Source of the DNA: Pseudomonadota bacterium
GTDB taxonomy: Bacteria > Pseudomonadota > Alphaproteobacteria > Rhizobiales > Rhizobiaceae
Assembly (NCBI GenBank): GCA_023444445.1
Contig: JAEXMK010000196.1
Location: 1 to 46,589, forward strand
Direction: 5' to 3'
Length of the DNA stretch: 46,589 bases
The notes beneath the pieces are model-generated. The model saw only the letters and a program-made list of their open reading frames with translations, was not told where the DNA came from and searched no databases. The translations under genes were made by a program, and so were the position numbers. Below, piece after piece: positions 1 to 6,285 of this stretch (position 1 is the first letter of the stretch; every line of letters starts with the position of its first letter).

Positions 1-5
1 CGCGA

Positions 6-35
6 AAAGCCGCCCGGCATGAGCCGGGCGGCTTT
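6..35 (-). terminator. Rho-independent terminator of the prophage lysis operon
   Basis: A perfect 10-bp GC stem (9-18 with 23-32, loop ATGA) is extended by three A-T pairs on both sides. Read on the minus strand it is followed by CTTTTC, which suits termination after the holin gene that ends at 56. It would also work weakly on the plus strand. Confidence 0.75.
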
Positions 36-55
36 GGAGGAGGTGCACGGCACGG

Positions 56-379
56 TCAACCCGCCATGCGTCGGTCGAACCATTTGTGGAAGAGCGCTTC
101 GACACCACGTGGCCCGAGGTACGCCAGGAGCGCAATCAACCCGGTTGATGCTGGCTGACCGAGATCGGCGTAGGCAGCGGCGCTTTCACCGATAACCGCC
201 ATGCCGAGCGCCACCGGCAGTTCCCAAAACAGTTCAATGCCGAAGAATTTGCGCCGACCTTTACGAGCTTCGTTGCCATGCCACATGAAGCGACCAAGCA
301 AAGAGGCGATGATAGTGGTGAAGGCACCACCAACCCACGCATTCATCAGTTCGATGAAAGAGGTGTATTTTTCCGGCAT
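56..379 (-). CDS. Phage holin, LydA/holin superfamily III-like
   Basis: A 107-residue membrane protein that would permeabilise the inner membrane at lysis. An early hydrophobic stretch around FTTIIASLLGRFMW is followed by a basic segment (EARKGRRK) and two further hydrophobic segments with the pattern ELPVALGMAVIGESAAAYADLG, typical in my recollection of rhizobial LydA-type holins. The ATG at 379 is preferred because GAAAAGG lies about 8 bases upstream and the gene then starts just after the outer spanin stop at 381. In-frame starts at 397 (ATG) and 460 (TTG) would only add overlap. It is the last gene of the lysis operon before the terminator at 6-35. No endolysin is visible inside the window. 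Confidence 0.7.
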   Translation of the reverse strand: MPEKYTSFIELMNAWVGGAFTTIIASLLGRFMWHGNEARKGRRKFFGIELFWELPVALGMAVIGESAAAYADLGQPASTGLIALLAYLGPRGVEALFHKWFDRRMAG

Positions 380-380
380 G

Positions 381-620
381 TCAGCGACCTTTTCCATGAC
401 GGGCGCATTCGTCCCGGTTCCAAACGTCGCCACCACAAAGGCCCGCAACCGTCCGGTCAATTTTCCGTTGATCTTCCTGCGTTGCGCCGCGCGCGCCGAT
501 CAGGTCAATTCCGACCACCCGGCGCAGGCCCGATACATCGCCCGGCCCCGAAATCCCACACCCCGCCAGCGCAATCGTCAAAACGATGACGAGCGCTGTC
601 CGCCCGATCCCCAGCCGCAT
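381..620 (-). CDS. Rz1-like outer-membrane spanin lipoprotein
   Basis: A 79-residue small lipoprotein. The N-terminus MRLGIGRTALVIVLTIALAGC is a type II signal sequence with a lipobox (LAGC) placing the lipidated Cys at about residue 21; the rest is a short polar periplasmic segment. The start at 620 is chosen because only this Met places the signal correctly. The gene begins inside the inner-membrane spanin gene in another frame, the classical embedded Rz/Rz1 arrangement. With its partner it would fuse inner and outer membranes in the last step of lysis. Rz1 proteins are usually proline-rich and this one is not, so the call rests on lipobox, size, overlap and position. Confidence 0.6.
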   Translation of the reverse strand: MRLGIGRTALVIVLTIALAGCGISGPGDVSGLRRVVGIDLIGARGATQEDQRKIDRTVAGLCGGDVWNRDECARHGKGR

Positions 621-744
621 TATTCTGCCTTTCAGTTTTGATGACCGCGCGATACGTCGCATTGCGGTCGATGATGAGAATGCCAGTGGCGATGAGAGAC
701 ACCACCACAAGGCCAAGCAAAACGTAAACTCCGATTTTCGTCAT
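505..744 (-). CDS. Rz-like inner-membrane spanin
   Basis: A 79-residue protein with one N-terminal transmembrane helix (IGVYVLLGLVVVSLIATGILII) followed by a short periplasmic stretch of about 50 residues beginning DRNATYRAVIKTERQNNAAGDRAD, which fits an i-spanin anchor and start of a helical region. It is short for Rz, whose periplasmic part is normally near 100 residues. The ATG at 744 overlaps by one base the stop of a preceding reading frame (TGATG), and the downstream lipoprotein gene starts within it. Position and architecture, not sequence identity, support the assignment. Confidence 0.55.
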   Translation of the reverse strand: MTKIGVYVLLGLVVVSLIATGILIIDRNATYRAVIKTERQNNAAGDRADSARHRFDDCAGGVWDFGAGRCIGPAPGGRN

Positions 745-1729
745 CAAACCGCCACCTCGCGACCCAGCAAACTATTGATCCGCCGAGAGATGACATCGCG
801 CTTGCGGTATCGGCCAGCACCACGGCGTAATGAAACGCTTCCAGCATACGCGATATCGCGCCGCGCCCGCAGGCTGGTTCCAAGACGCTTGCGGTGAATT
901 CTTCCAGAGCCAACAGCGTAAACATCGCCTCCGGCGGCGTCTCGTAAAGGTTCGCGCCGCGCTCTTCTTTCGTTGCGGTCGCCGTGCCGACCGCCACACG
1001 AAGATTTGCCTTCGTCGGCTCCAGCCCGGCAGCAAGCCGCGCCTGAATCGCCCGTTCGACAATGCCGGGTTCGCGATGTTCCGCAGCAGCGAGCTTGCGG
1101 GCTTCGTGAATTTCCTTGCGAGAAAGTCCCGCTTGCTGCGCGGTAAAAACGTTCTCATCGGGAACGTTTTTCGGGCGACCGTGCTTGGCAGCTTCGCCAG
1201 CCGCCTGCGCCTCGTCCCATTTGTCGGCGATAAGGATTTTTGCGCGGGCCTCAATCAAGAGTGCGTCGGCCTGCATGCGCCGGGCCTTAGCAATCAGCTT
1301 TTCAGTCGCTCCGATCTGTTCGGCGAACTGCGCGGCGGTTTTTGCCTGATTATAGGCGACCGACGCGACGATGCGGGCGTTCATAACGTCGCCTTCATCC
1401 AGCAGCGCACGCGCCCGCTCTACCGTGGCGACCAACCCGGAAGCGTCCACGACCGGCACCACGGCGGTTTCCGTTTCGCGTTCCGGCATGTCGCCCGGCT
1501 CCGCGATCCCTTCAAGCATCGCCAGCATTTCGCGGGCGCGGTCGGTCGGGTAGTAGGTTTTGCCGTCCTTCTTATCCCGCGTAAGATAGCCGTTGCTTAC
1601 AGACTTGTTTGCCGCAACACCTTGCTGTTGCGATTCGACCGTCACCACACCGTCGCGAACGGCGGCGCTGATGATGACAACGGCGCTTGGGCCGGGCTTG
1701 GGAAGCTTGACTTGCTTGTAAGGGGCCAT
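632..1729 (-). CDS. Truncated phage DNA methyltransferase-like protein
   Basis: The 365-codon frame starts at 1729, overlapping the stop of the preceding gene (TGATG). Residues about 1-70 are a small basic N-terminal region, about 100-260 a helical region found before MTases in rhizobial prophages (GRPKNVPDENVF, then LSRKEIHEARKLAAAE), and about 265-300 a SAM-binding start (YETPPEAMFTLLAL, then LEPACGRGAISRML). After VVLAD the sequence stops looking like a methyltransferase: no NPPY/F catalytic motif occurs in any frame, and the tail is a non-protein-like read-through over the spanin gene. Bases about 744-810 in another frame encode RYRKRDVISRRINSLLGREV and a stop coupled to the spanin start, which looks like the real end of a different gene. 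I read this as a deletion fusion; the enzyme should be inactive. Confidence 0.6.
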   Translation of the reverse strand: MAPYKQVKLPKPGPSAVVIISAAVRDGVVTVESQQQGVAANKSVSNGYLTRDKKDGKTYYPTDRAREMLAMLEGIAEPGDMPERETETAVVPVVDASGLVATVERARALLDEGDVMNARIVASVAYNQAKTAAQFAEQIGATEKLIAKARRMQADALLIEARAKILIADKWDEAQAAGEAAKHGRPKNVPDENVFTAQQAGLSRKEIHEARKLAAAEHREPGIVERAIQARLAAGLEPTKANLRVAVGTATATKEERGANLYETPPEAMFTLLALEEFTASVLEPACGRGAISRMLEAFHYAVVLADTASAMSSLGGSIVCWVARWRFDDENRSLRFAWPCGGVSHRHWHSHHRPQCDVSRGHQN

Positions 1730-2145
1730 CAGTGCGACCTCATCAAACGATCAAGGTACGCCTGCCCCAAGCCGGTAAGCTTCGCAGTCTCTCCATCGGC
1801 GGTAATGTGGAGATAGCCGCAGCTGCGGCATTCTTCGGCGACGATATGGTAAGCGAGGCCAAGGGCGGACAAATCCAACTTGCCGCCCTCGCATTTCACA
1901 TGCCGCAAAAAGCCTCTTGCACGTTCGGACAAGGGGCGCTTCATCAGTTCGGTGATAGCCGGATCGGTTTCAAGCGCGTAGACGGCATGCAGCGGCATCA
2001 ATTCCGGGTCGGTCGCGTTGTTCATGCGCCCGATGTGGCTTTTCGAAATAGAGGAAATCTCCGCCGCACGCTCGATGCCGCCCACGAGGCGGATAAGGTC
2101 ACGTTGCGCGGCTTTGATGCGATGAAACCATGCGTTTGAAATCAT
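1729..2145 (-). CDS. CII-like phage regulatory protein
   Basis: A 138-residue probable DNA-binding protein. Residues about 12-60 (RDLIRLVGGIERAAEISS, then SKSHIGRMNNATDPELMP) read as a helix-turn-helix of the lambda CII or Cro-like type. The C-terminal half contains a short Cys pair (EECRSCGYLHI) and a second predicted small domain (TADGETAKLTGLGQAYLDRL). It is the second gene of the leftward early operon, between the Cro-like gene and the methyltransferase-like gene, where lambdoid phages carry cII. AAAGG lies 9 bases before the ATG. Two TTCCC-N5-GGGAA palindromes lie just upstream (2158-2200) and may be its operators. Confidence 0.6.
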   Translation of the reverse strand: MISNAWFHRIKAAQRDLIRLVGGIERAAEISSISKSHIGRMNNATDPELMPLHAVYALETDPAITELMKRPLSERARGFLRHVKCEGGKLDLSALGLAYHIVAEECRSCGYLHITADGETAKLTGLGQAYLDRLMRSH

Positions 2146-2157
2146 GAGACAATACCT

Positions 2158-2200
2158 TTCCCGCGCCGGGAAAATCCCGGCGTTTTTCCCGTGGTGGGAA
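2158..2200. promoter_or_regulatory. Paired TTCCC-N5-GGGAA palindromes, candidate operators
   Basis: Two 15-base palindromes, TTCCCGCGCCGGGAA (2158-2172) and TTCCCGTGGTGGGAA (2186-2200), lie 28 bp apart centre to centre, 13 bases upstream of the CII-like gene. Between them CGCCGGGA-AAA-TCCCGGCG followed by five T residues could also form a plus-strand terminator hairpin. Either role is inferred from symmetry and position. Confidence 0.45.
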
Positions 2201-2354
2201 TTGATTGGAGATGAGAGTTTCAGGGCGTCAGGAAGTTACGGAGGCCCACATGCAAAACGAGAGTTGCCCGCGCCGGGCGAGAAGAAGGAAAGCGCACCGG
2301 CGCGGGTCGCAGCAGGCCGGGAGGATTGGCCGCGTGAAAGGGAAAAGAGGCCGT

Positions 2355-2576
2355 TCATTCTGCGGCCTCCAATTCAGCGGGTCCGAATACATCCGGTCGC
2401 TGAACATGGCGGGAAACACCAAAGGCTTTTTCGAGCTTCAGGACATGCTCAGGCGGGATCGCCTTCCACTGCGCCACTGCCTGTGGGGTAACTCCAATAG
2501 CGCGCGCAATCGTGCTAGCGCCGCCTGCGGCAGCTTTTACTGCGATTAACCCATTCTGATTGAGGTTCGTTTCCAT
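2355..2576 (-). CDS. Cro/YdaS-family DNA-binding protein
   Basis: A 73-residue protein starting METNLNQNGLIAVKAA. A helix-turn-helix follows (GGASTIARAIGVTPQAVAQWK, about residues 18-38), then IPPEHVLKLEKAFGVSRHVQRPDVF, the usual ending of YdaS/Cro-like proteins in which the recognition helix is followed by a short strand region. It is divergent from the CI-like repressor with an 85-bp gap carrying two operator sites, the standard cI/cro switch layout. The likely -10 element ends only about 8 bases before the ATG, so the mRNA may be leaderless or nearly so. It would lower repressor synthesis when lytic growth begins. Confidence 0.75.
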   Translation of the reverse strand: METNLNQNGLIAVKAAAGGASTIARAIGVTPQAVAQWKAIPPEHVLKLEKAFGVSRHVQRPDVFGPAELEAAE

Positions 2577-2584
2577 GAACGCAA

Positions 2585-2626
2585 TTAAAAGCACAGCTTT
2601 AAAATCCACGCAAGCTATACTTAAAT
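2585..2626 (-). promoter_or_regulatory. cro promoter with two AAG-N5-CTT operators
   Basis: Operators AAGCACAGCTT (2589-2599) and AAGCTATACTT (2612-2622) are centred 23 bp apart. On the minus strand a -35-like TTGCGT (2613-2608), a 17-bp spacer containing the first operator, and a -10-like TTTTAA (2590-2585) form a plausible promoter. The first operator lies in the 17-base block ATTTTAAAGCTGTGCTT (minus strand), which recurs exactly at 3722-3738. Confidence 0.6.
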
Positions 2627-2661
2627 GGACGAATGATGAAAGTTCCCCTTTCATCCCAGAC

Positions 2662-3357
2662 ATGGATCAGAATGAACTTCTAAAAAAAATCGGCCAAGTT
2701 ATTCGCACCGCCCGCAAACGGCGAGGTTTGGTTATGCGTGACCTAGCCGAAGCGGGTGGCGTTAGTACCGGCGCTGTCGGGAACTGGGAGCGCGGCGCAA
2801 ACGCTATCGCCATGGAGCATCTTCAAGCCATTTCCCAAAAGCTGCGAATCGACCCTGTTGCGCTTAGCAACGGCGCACTGCGGTATCTGGACGAAGAGGA
2901 AGCGCTGGCCGACGCAGAGCAAGTAACAGATTTCGGACCTGCGCCGACAGGCCCTATGGACGTCGAAGTGCTAGGGGTAGCGGTCGGCGGAGACGATGGA
3001 GACTTCACCTTGAATGGCGAAGTGTCCGGGTACGTTCGAAGACCGCCAGGAATCGCCCACCTCAGGAAAGTCTTCGCGCTTCACGTGCTTAGTGACAGTA
3101 TGATTCCGCGATATGACCCGGGCGAACTGATCTATGTCGGTGGGCGCGAGGCTGTAGCTGGCGATCATGTAGTCATCGAAATGTTCCCCGACGATGGCGC
3201 AACGGTGGGCAAGGCGTATGTCAAGAAGCTCAAGGGGCGGACGAAGGGTGCGGTATTGTGCGAGCAATACAATCCTCCCAAGGAACTGCAATTCGATCAG
3301 TACGCCATCAAGAACATGTGGCGTATCATCCCGCTTCGCGAACTGCTTGGTTATTAA
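2662..3357 (+). CDS. CI-like phage repressor, XRE HTH plus S24 peptidase domain
   Basis: A 231-residue prophage repressor. Residues 6-62 form an XRE helix-turn-helix (RKRRGLVMRDLAEAGGVS, then TGAVGNWERG). Residues about 98-229 form a LexA/CI S24 peptidase-like domain with nucleophile Ser146 (LSDSMIPRYDPGE) and candidate base Lys188 (KAYVKKL). The usual Ala-Gly self-cleavage site is not obvious; the matching stretch reads LGVAVGGDDGDF. The start at 2662 gives the typical N-terminus MDQNELLKKIGQVIR; an upstream in-frame ATG at 2575 would run through the operators. It should keep the prophage silent by binding the AAG-N5-CTT sites at 2589-2622 and 3705-3738. Confidence 0.85.
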   Translation: MDQNELLKKIGQVIRTARKRRGLVMRDLAEAGGVSTGAVGNWERGANAIAMEHLQAISQKLRIDPVALSNGALRYLDEEEALADAEQVTDFGPAPTGPMDVEVLGVAVGGDDGDFTLNGEVSGYVRRPPGIAHLRKVFALHVLSDSMIPRYDPGELIYVGGREAVAGDHVVIEMFPDDGATVGKAYVKKLKGRTKGAVLCEQYNPPKELQFDQYAIKNMWRIIPLRELLGY

Positions 3358-3616
3358 CACGCCAAGCCTCCGCCCTGATCCGGTCATTTTCGAACGAAAA
3401 AACCGCTTGGATCGATATGTTTCGACCGTCCATTCCTTCCGATTGGCAGGTCGAGCAGACTAATCGACTGCCTAACTGTGCGATCTGAGTCGATGGAGCT
3501 ACCCCACGCAATCGGTACAACTCCTGCGGCTCACGCCAGCGCATACGGCCACAATCCCCACACTCAATAGAAAGCGAAAGCACTTGGTTCAGTGTCGCAG
3601 CGGCACCCGATTGCAT
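3326..3616 (-). CDS. Small putative zinc-ribbon prophage protein
   Basis: A 96-residue protein of unknown function. It has two Cys pairs, IECGDCGRMRW at about residue 20 and LVCSTCQSEGM at about residue 58, spaced as in a zinc ribbon, with charged and aromatic residues between (REPQELYRLRG). The ATG at 3616 is chosen because GGAG lies about 7 bases upstream; a longer frame starting at 3694 has a low-complexity lysine/arginine lead. The gene is convergent with the repressor and overlaps its end by 32 bp. The promoter region upstream holds the second operator pair on the opposite strand, so the repressor may also affect it. Short Cys-rich proteins of this kind are common next to cI in rhizobial prophages. 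Confidence 0.55.
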   Translation of the reverse strand: MQSGAAATLNQVLSLSIECGDCGRMRWREPQELYRLRGVAPSTQIAQLGSRLVCSTCQSEGMDGRNISIQAVFSFENDRIRAEAWRVNNQAVREAG

Positions 3617-3698
3617 CCTTTTCTCTCCATTTTGTTCTCTTTGCGTTCTAATAATTGATTCTTTTTTTCGCCTTGTCGAATCGTTTTTTAGCACTTTA

Positions 3699-3742
3699 AT
3701 TTTAAAGTATGCCTTGCAGATATTTTAAAGCTGTGCTTGTAT
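3699..3742 (+). promoter_or_regulatory. Second repressor-controlled promoter with two AAG-N5-CTT operators
   Basis: Operators AAGTATGCCTT (3705-3715) and AAGCTGTGCTT (3728-3738) are centred 23 bp apart, the same spacing as before cro. A -35-like TTGCAG (3714-3719), a 17-bp spacer holding the second operator and a -10-like TTGTAT (3737-3742) copy the cro promoter layout. It faces the rightward operon starting at 3853. Confidence 0.55.
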
Positions 3743-3852
3743 TGCGCCATCCAAGCCGCTAAACCTCGTTGCGGCTCTGGCAGAACGCCGGGCGGCGCAC
3801 CCTCGAAATGTGAACACGTCGCCCGGCTCCCTAAACAGGATGGAGACCCGGC

Positions 3853-4044
3853 ATGCGCATCAATACCGCGAACGACACAGAACTGACGCAGGCGATGGCG
3901 GATGCCATCCAGCGCGTGGGCGAAGGCTGCACGAAAGCCGACCTTCGGGAGTGGTTCACCGCCGATGAAATCCATCGCTGCGGCGATGCAGCCACTGCCC
4001 GGCTCCATGACATGCGCGTTCAGGACGCGCGTGCTGCGGCCTGA
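3853..4044 (+). CDS. Small prophage protein, first gene of rightward operon
   Basis: A 63-residue acidic and alpha-helical protein: MRINTANDTELTQAMADA, then AIQRVGEGCTKADLREWFTADEI. The pattern of a helix, a short turn with KADL and a second helix resembles a small DNA-binding fold, but no family is recognised. GGATGGAGA precedes the ATG by about 8 bases, a good ribosome site. It is the first gene after the operator-controlled promoter at 3699-3742 and leads a compact series of short genes that ends with the probable excisionase. Its start in a repressor-controlled operon suggests a role in early lytic events or excision; that is inference. Confidence 0.6.
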   Translation: MRINTANDTELTQAMADAIQRVGEGCTKADLREWFTADEIHRCGDAATARLHDMRVQDARAAA

Positions 4045-4101
4045 TGCCGTTTGGCGATGGCCTTAGGGCCAGCATCCGACAGCATCACCGGAGGGCCGAA
4101 C

Positions 4102-4365
4102 ATGGCAAACAAAGCAGCACAAAGGTTCAACGACATGCCGTCCTTCCTTCGGATGGTGCGACAGCCCATCTTGAACCAGCATACGGGATGGACCGAAGAA
4201 GCGGCCCAATCTTTGCGCGCGGCGCGAAACTATGTGAGCGAACTCACCTCCGGCTCTGTGACACCAAGATATTCCCGCGAGTTTCGGAACCACGCGCGGC
4301 TCAAAATTCTGCACGCGAAAAACTGTCGGTTCCGTGCGGCGCTGGATGGCAGACGCCTGCCATGA
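4102..4365 (+). CDS. Hypothetical prophage protein
   Basis: An 87-residue basic protein starting MANKAAQRFNDMPSFLRM, rich in Arg and Lys (RAARNYVSEL, then RNHARLKILHAKNCRFRAA). I do not recognise a family. A strong GGAGGG lies 8 bases before the ATG at 4102. The stop overlaps the next start (ATGA at 4362-4365), showing translational coupling. The basic character would suit nucleic-acid binding, but no motif proves it. Confidence 0.6.
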   Translation: MANKAAQRFNDMPSFLRMVRQPILNQHTGWTEEAAQSLRAARNYVSELTSGSVTPRYSREFRNHARLKILHAKNCRFRAALDGRRLP

Positions 4366-4544
4366 TCCAGATATCACCCATGATCCCGACAGAGCGCCCG
4401 CAGCAGGCAACGCCCGCCTATGGCCGGTTCTTTCTGGCCTGCGTTTGCGCCGTCCTCATCCTCGCCATCATCGGCGGCGGGGCGCTTTGCGCCACCAGCC
4501 TCGCCGAGATTAAGCGCCACCACGCCACCGCCGGGCGCGCCTGA
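4362..4544 (+). CDS. Small single-pass membrane protein of the prophage
   Basis: A 60-residue protein with a proline-rich cytoplasmic-like lead (MIQISPMIPTERPQQATPAYG), one clear transmembrane helix of about 24 residues (FFLACVCAVLILAIIGGGAL) and a short polar tail (EIKRHHATAGRA). It starts in an ATGA overlap with the preceding gene. No family is recognised. Single-pass proteins of this size in lysogenic regions can act as superinfection-exclusion or lysis-control proteins, which remains a guess here. Confidence 0.55.
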   Translation: MIQISPMIPTERPQQATPAYGRFFLACVCAVLILAIIGGGALCATSLAEIKRHHATAGRA

Positions 4545-4559
4545 CCAAAAGGAGCCGTG

Positions 4560-4610
4560 ATGTTTAAGCAGCCCCCCCAAGCGCCTCGCGCCGTGAAAAG
4601 CGAGGCGTGA
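4560..4610 (+). CDS. Possible 16-residue peptide ORF
   Basis: A 16-codon frame (MFKQPPQAPRAVKSEA) with AAAGGAG 6 bases before its ATG and a stop one base before the next start at 4612. The strong ribosome site and tight spacing argue for translation, perhaps as a coupling leader for the next gene. No function can be assigned. Confidence 0.3.
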   Translation: MFKQPPQAPRAVKSEA

Positions 4611-4611
4611 C

Positions 4612-4956
4612 ATGGTGCACGTTGAAGTTTCTCCCAAGCTCAAGGAAGACGCCGCGCATCTGGCGATTGCGGCGACCCATGTCGGACAGGCGCACATTGC
4701 CGGGACCGGCCCTTCTGGAAGCACCTGCGAACAGTGCGCGTTCTGGCACCTTTGGAAAAAGGTCAAGGTTGGCGATGAGGTGTGCGAGGTTCCCGCCGAT
4801 GTTGGCCGTTTCAGCGCCCGCCATAAGGACCGCCCCGGCCAGCGTAAAGACGCGCTTTGCAACAAACCAATCCTGAACAAGGCCCGCCGGAAAATCCCCG
4901 CGAGTGCGGTGGCATGCCGGTTCTTCGATCCCAAACAACCGGAGTCAAAATCATGA
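4612..4956 (+). CDS. Cys-containing hypothetical prophage protein
   Basis: A 114-residue protein with CEQCAFWHLWKKVKVG near residue 39 and further Cys residues near 58 (EVCEVP), 83 (ALCNKP) and 101 (VACRFF). The spacing suggests a small metal-binding domain. The N-terminus (MVHVEVSPKLKEDAAHL) has no signal peptide. Its stop overlaps the start of the following HTH gene (ATGA). No family is recognised; similar short Cys proteins occur in rhizobial phage early regions. Confidence 0.55.
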   Translation: MVHVEVSPKLKEDAAHLAIAATHVGQAHIAGTGPSGSTCEQCAFWHLWKKVKVGDEVCEVPADVGRFSARHKDRPGQRKDALCNKPILNKARRKIPASAVACRFFDPKQPESKS

Positions 4957-5222
4957 ACGAATTTGAGCACCGCCACCCTGAGTCTGGGAATCCTGCCACG
5001 TCTCGACCACGTTTGCGGCGCGTCGATGTTCCGGCATACTTGGCATCCAGACATGGCATTGACATCGCCGCTTCCACGTTAGCCAAGATGGCAACGGTTG
5101 GCGGCGGACCGGCTATGCAATACAGTGGTCGCATTCCGCTTTACCACTTGCGTGATCTGGATGAATGGGCTGAACGGCGACTTTCGCGCTCAGTGAGATC
5201 GACTTCGGAGCGTGTACTGTAA
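4953..5222 (+). CDS. Probable excisionase/AlpA-like HTH protein
   Basis: An 89-residue basic protein with a winged-helix-like core, RVDVPAYLASRHGIDIAAST, then LAKMATVGGGPAMQYSGRIPLYHLRDLDEWAERRL. This matches the layout of small HTH_17/AlpA-type and excisionase proteins: a recognition helix, a GR(I/V)PLY wing and a terminal helix. CGGAG lies 9 bases upstream of the ATG at 4953. It is the last gene of the rightward operon controlled by the second operator pair, so it is likely the recombination directionality factor for the integrase at 8050-9315. The cargo genes separate the two. Confidence 0.65.
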   Translation: MNEFEHRHPESGNPATSRPRLRRVDVPAYLASRHGIDIAASTLAKMATVGGGPAMQYSGRIPLYHLRDLDEWAERRLSRSVRSTSERVL

Positions 5223-5318
5223 GCAATGAGGGAGGCTATTGAATAAATTCAACGACCGAGCGCGTTAATTGCACGTTAAAGGAGAGCAAATAAAAACATA
5301 CGACATAAGGTTACAGTC

Positions 5319-6221
5319 GTGGTGGTGTTTGATTTGATCTCTGATATTTCTGAGTTTTCGTACGGTTTTGCTCTAACAAACGAGATTGTCGGCTGGACGC
5401 CTTTGAATGCCGCCCCGGTCTTTCCAAGCTTGATCGAAGAAGGAAAACAAGGGGGCGGCTACGACCTAAAGCTGGACGCTCCCGGCGTTGCTCTCTACCT
5501 CCAATTTAAGCGGGCCGACTGTATGACCAGGGCTAGCGCTAAAGAGATCAAGAAGCACCGACTTCAGCTTGTTCGACCGTTTTATCGCTTCTCAATAACA
5601 GAGAGGAATAAATCGTTCCAACACACATCACTTTTAACGTTGGACACGAATAAAAATCTCGTATTTTACGCCGCTCCTCGTTTTCACTTAATCTCGGAGA
5701 TCAATGAGGCATGGCACGCGAAGGACATTGCAGCGCGATCAATTTTCGTTCGCCCCCGCTCAATCGGATTGATTGCTGACGATGCGAGGCATCACGTCGC
5801 ATACGATAGTGATCGTGCATTCTTCTGCTCCGAGCCACGTGAAATCGAGCCAGAGTCAGCGGCGTCTTTATATAAAATGATCACTGACCGCGTGAAGGAC
5901 GATCCGCGCCCAATTCGTGAGCGATTACCGGAGTGGCTCTTAGACATAAGAGTTCGCCGTGAGGAAGCCCGCCGAAATCAAGAGTTCGTTGAAACGATTG
6001 TGGAAGGCCTCCGTGCTGATCGGAAGTTGGCAGTGCCGTACTATCGTCAGTTCTCTAGGCGCTGGAGAGACACCGACATTCCGCCGTCACCGGCAGGTCC
6101 AGCGCCGGAGGTCAAAGCGCCAAAGGAACTGAGCATGGAACAGCGAATGTTGCGGGAGATTGCGGAGGAAGCGCTTTATGGTTTTGGTGCGCAGCTCTTT
6201 GTTTTACAACCTTCAGATTGA
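5319..6221 (+). CDS. Cargo protein of unknown family, candidate PD-(D/E)xK-like nuclease
   Basis: A 300-residue cytoplasmic protein not recognised as any named family. Near the N-terminus NEIVGW (Glu22), GGGYDLKLD (Asp49) and LYLQFKRAD (Gln62-x-Lys64) are spaced like the E...D...(E/Q)xK core of PD-(D/E)xK nucleases. The middle is rich in Arg, His and aromatic residues; about 205-250 is a charged helical part (DIRVRREEARRNQEFVETI); the C-terminal 40 residues start with a proline linker (PPSPAGPAPEVKAP). The start is one of three consecutive GTG codons (5319, 5322, 5325) with AAGG about 9 bases upstream. Base composition is visibly poorer in GC than the flanks. Lying between excisionase and integrase, it is in a common place for phage cargo such as defence genes. 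The nuclease reading is inference. Confidence 0.6.
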   Translation: MVVFDLISDISEFSYGFALTNEIVGWTPLNAAPVFPSLIEEGKQGGGYDLKLDAPGVALYLQFKRADCMTRASAKEIKKHRLQLVRPFYRFSITERNKSFQHTSLLTLDTNKNLVFYAAPRFHLISEINEAWHAKDIAARSIFVRPRSIGLIADDARHHVAYDSDRAFFCSEPREIEPESAASLYKMITDRVKDDPRPIRERLPEWLLDIRVRREEARRNQEFVETIVEGLRADRKLAVPYYRQFSRRWRDTDIPPSPAGPAPEVKAPKELSMEQRMLREIAEEALYGFGAQLFVLQPSD

Positions 6222-6285
6222 AAAAGAGGCTTCGTCGAGACCACGCGCGTAGACCTTGGACTGCGGGTAACATGCCCGCCGCCCC

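Noticed and set aside
830..1816. 328-codon plus-strand frame over the methyltransferase-like gene
   Set aside because: Arg-rich shadow; the minus-strand frame has coupling to its neighbour and a SAM-binding motif.
4374..5054. 226-codon minus-strand frame in the rightward prophage operon
   Set aside because: The plus-strand genes overlap by ATGA and have ribosome sites; the minus frame has none.
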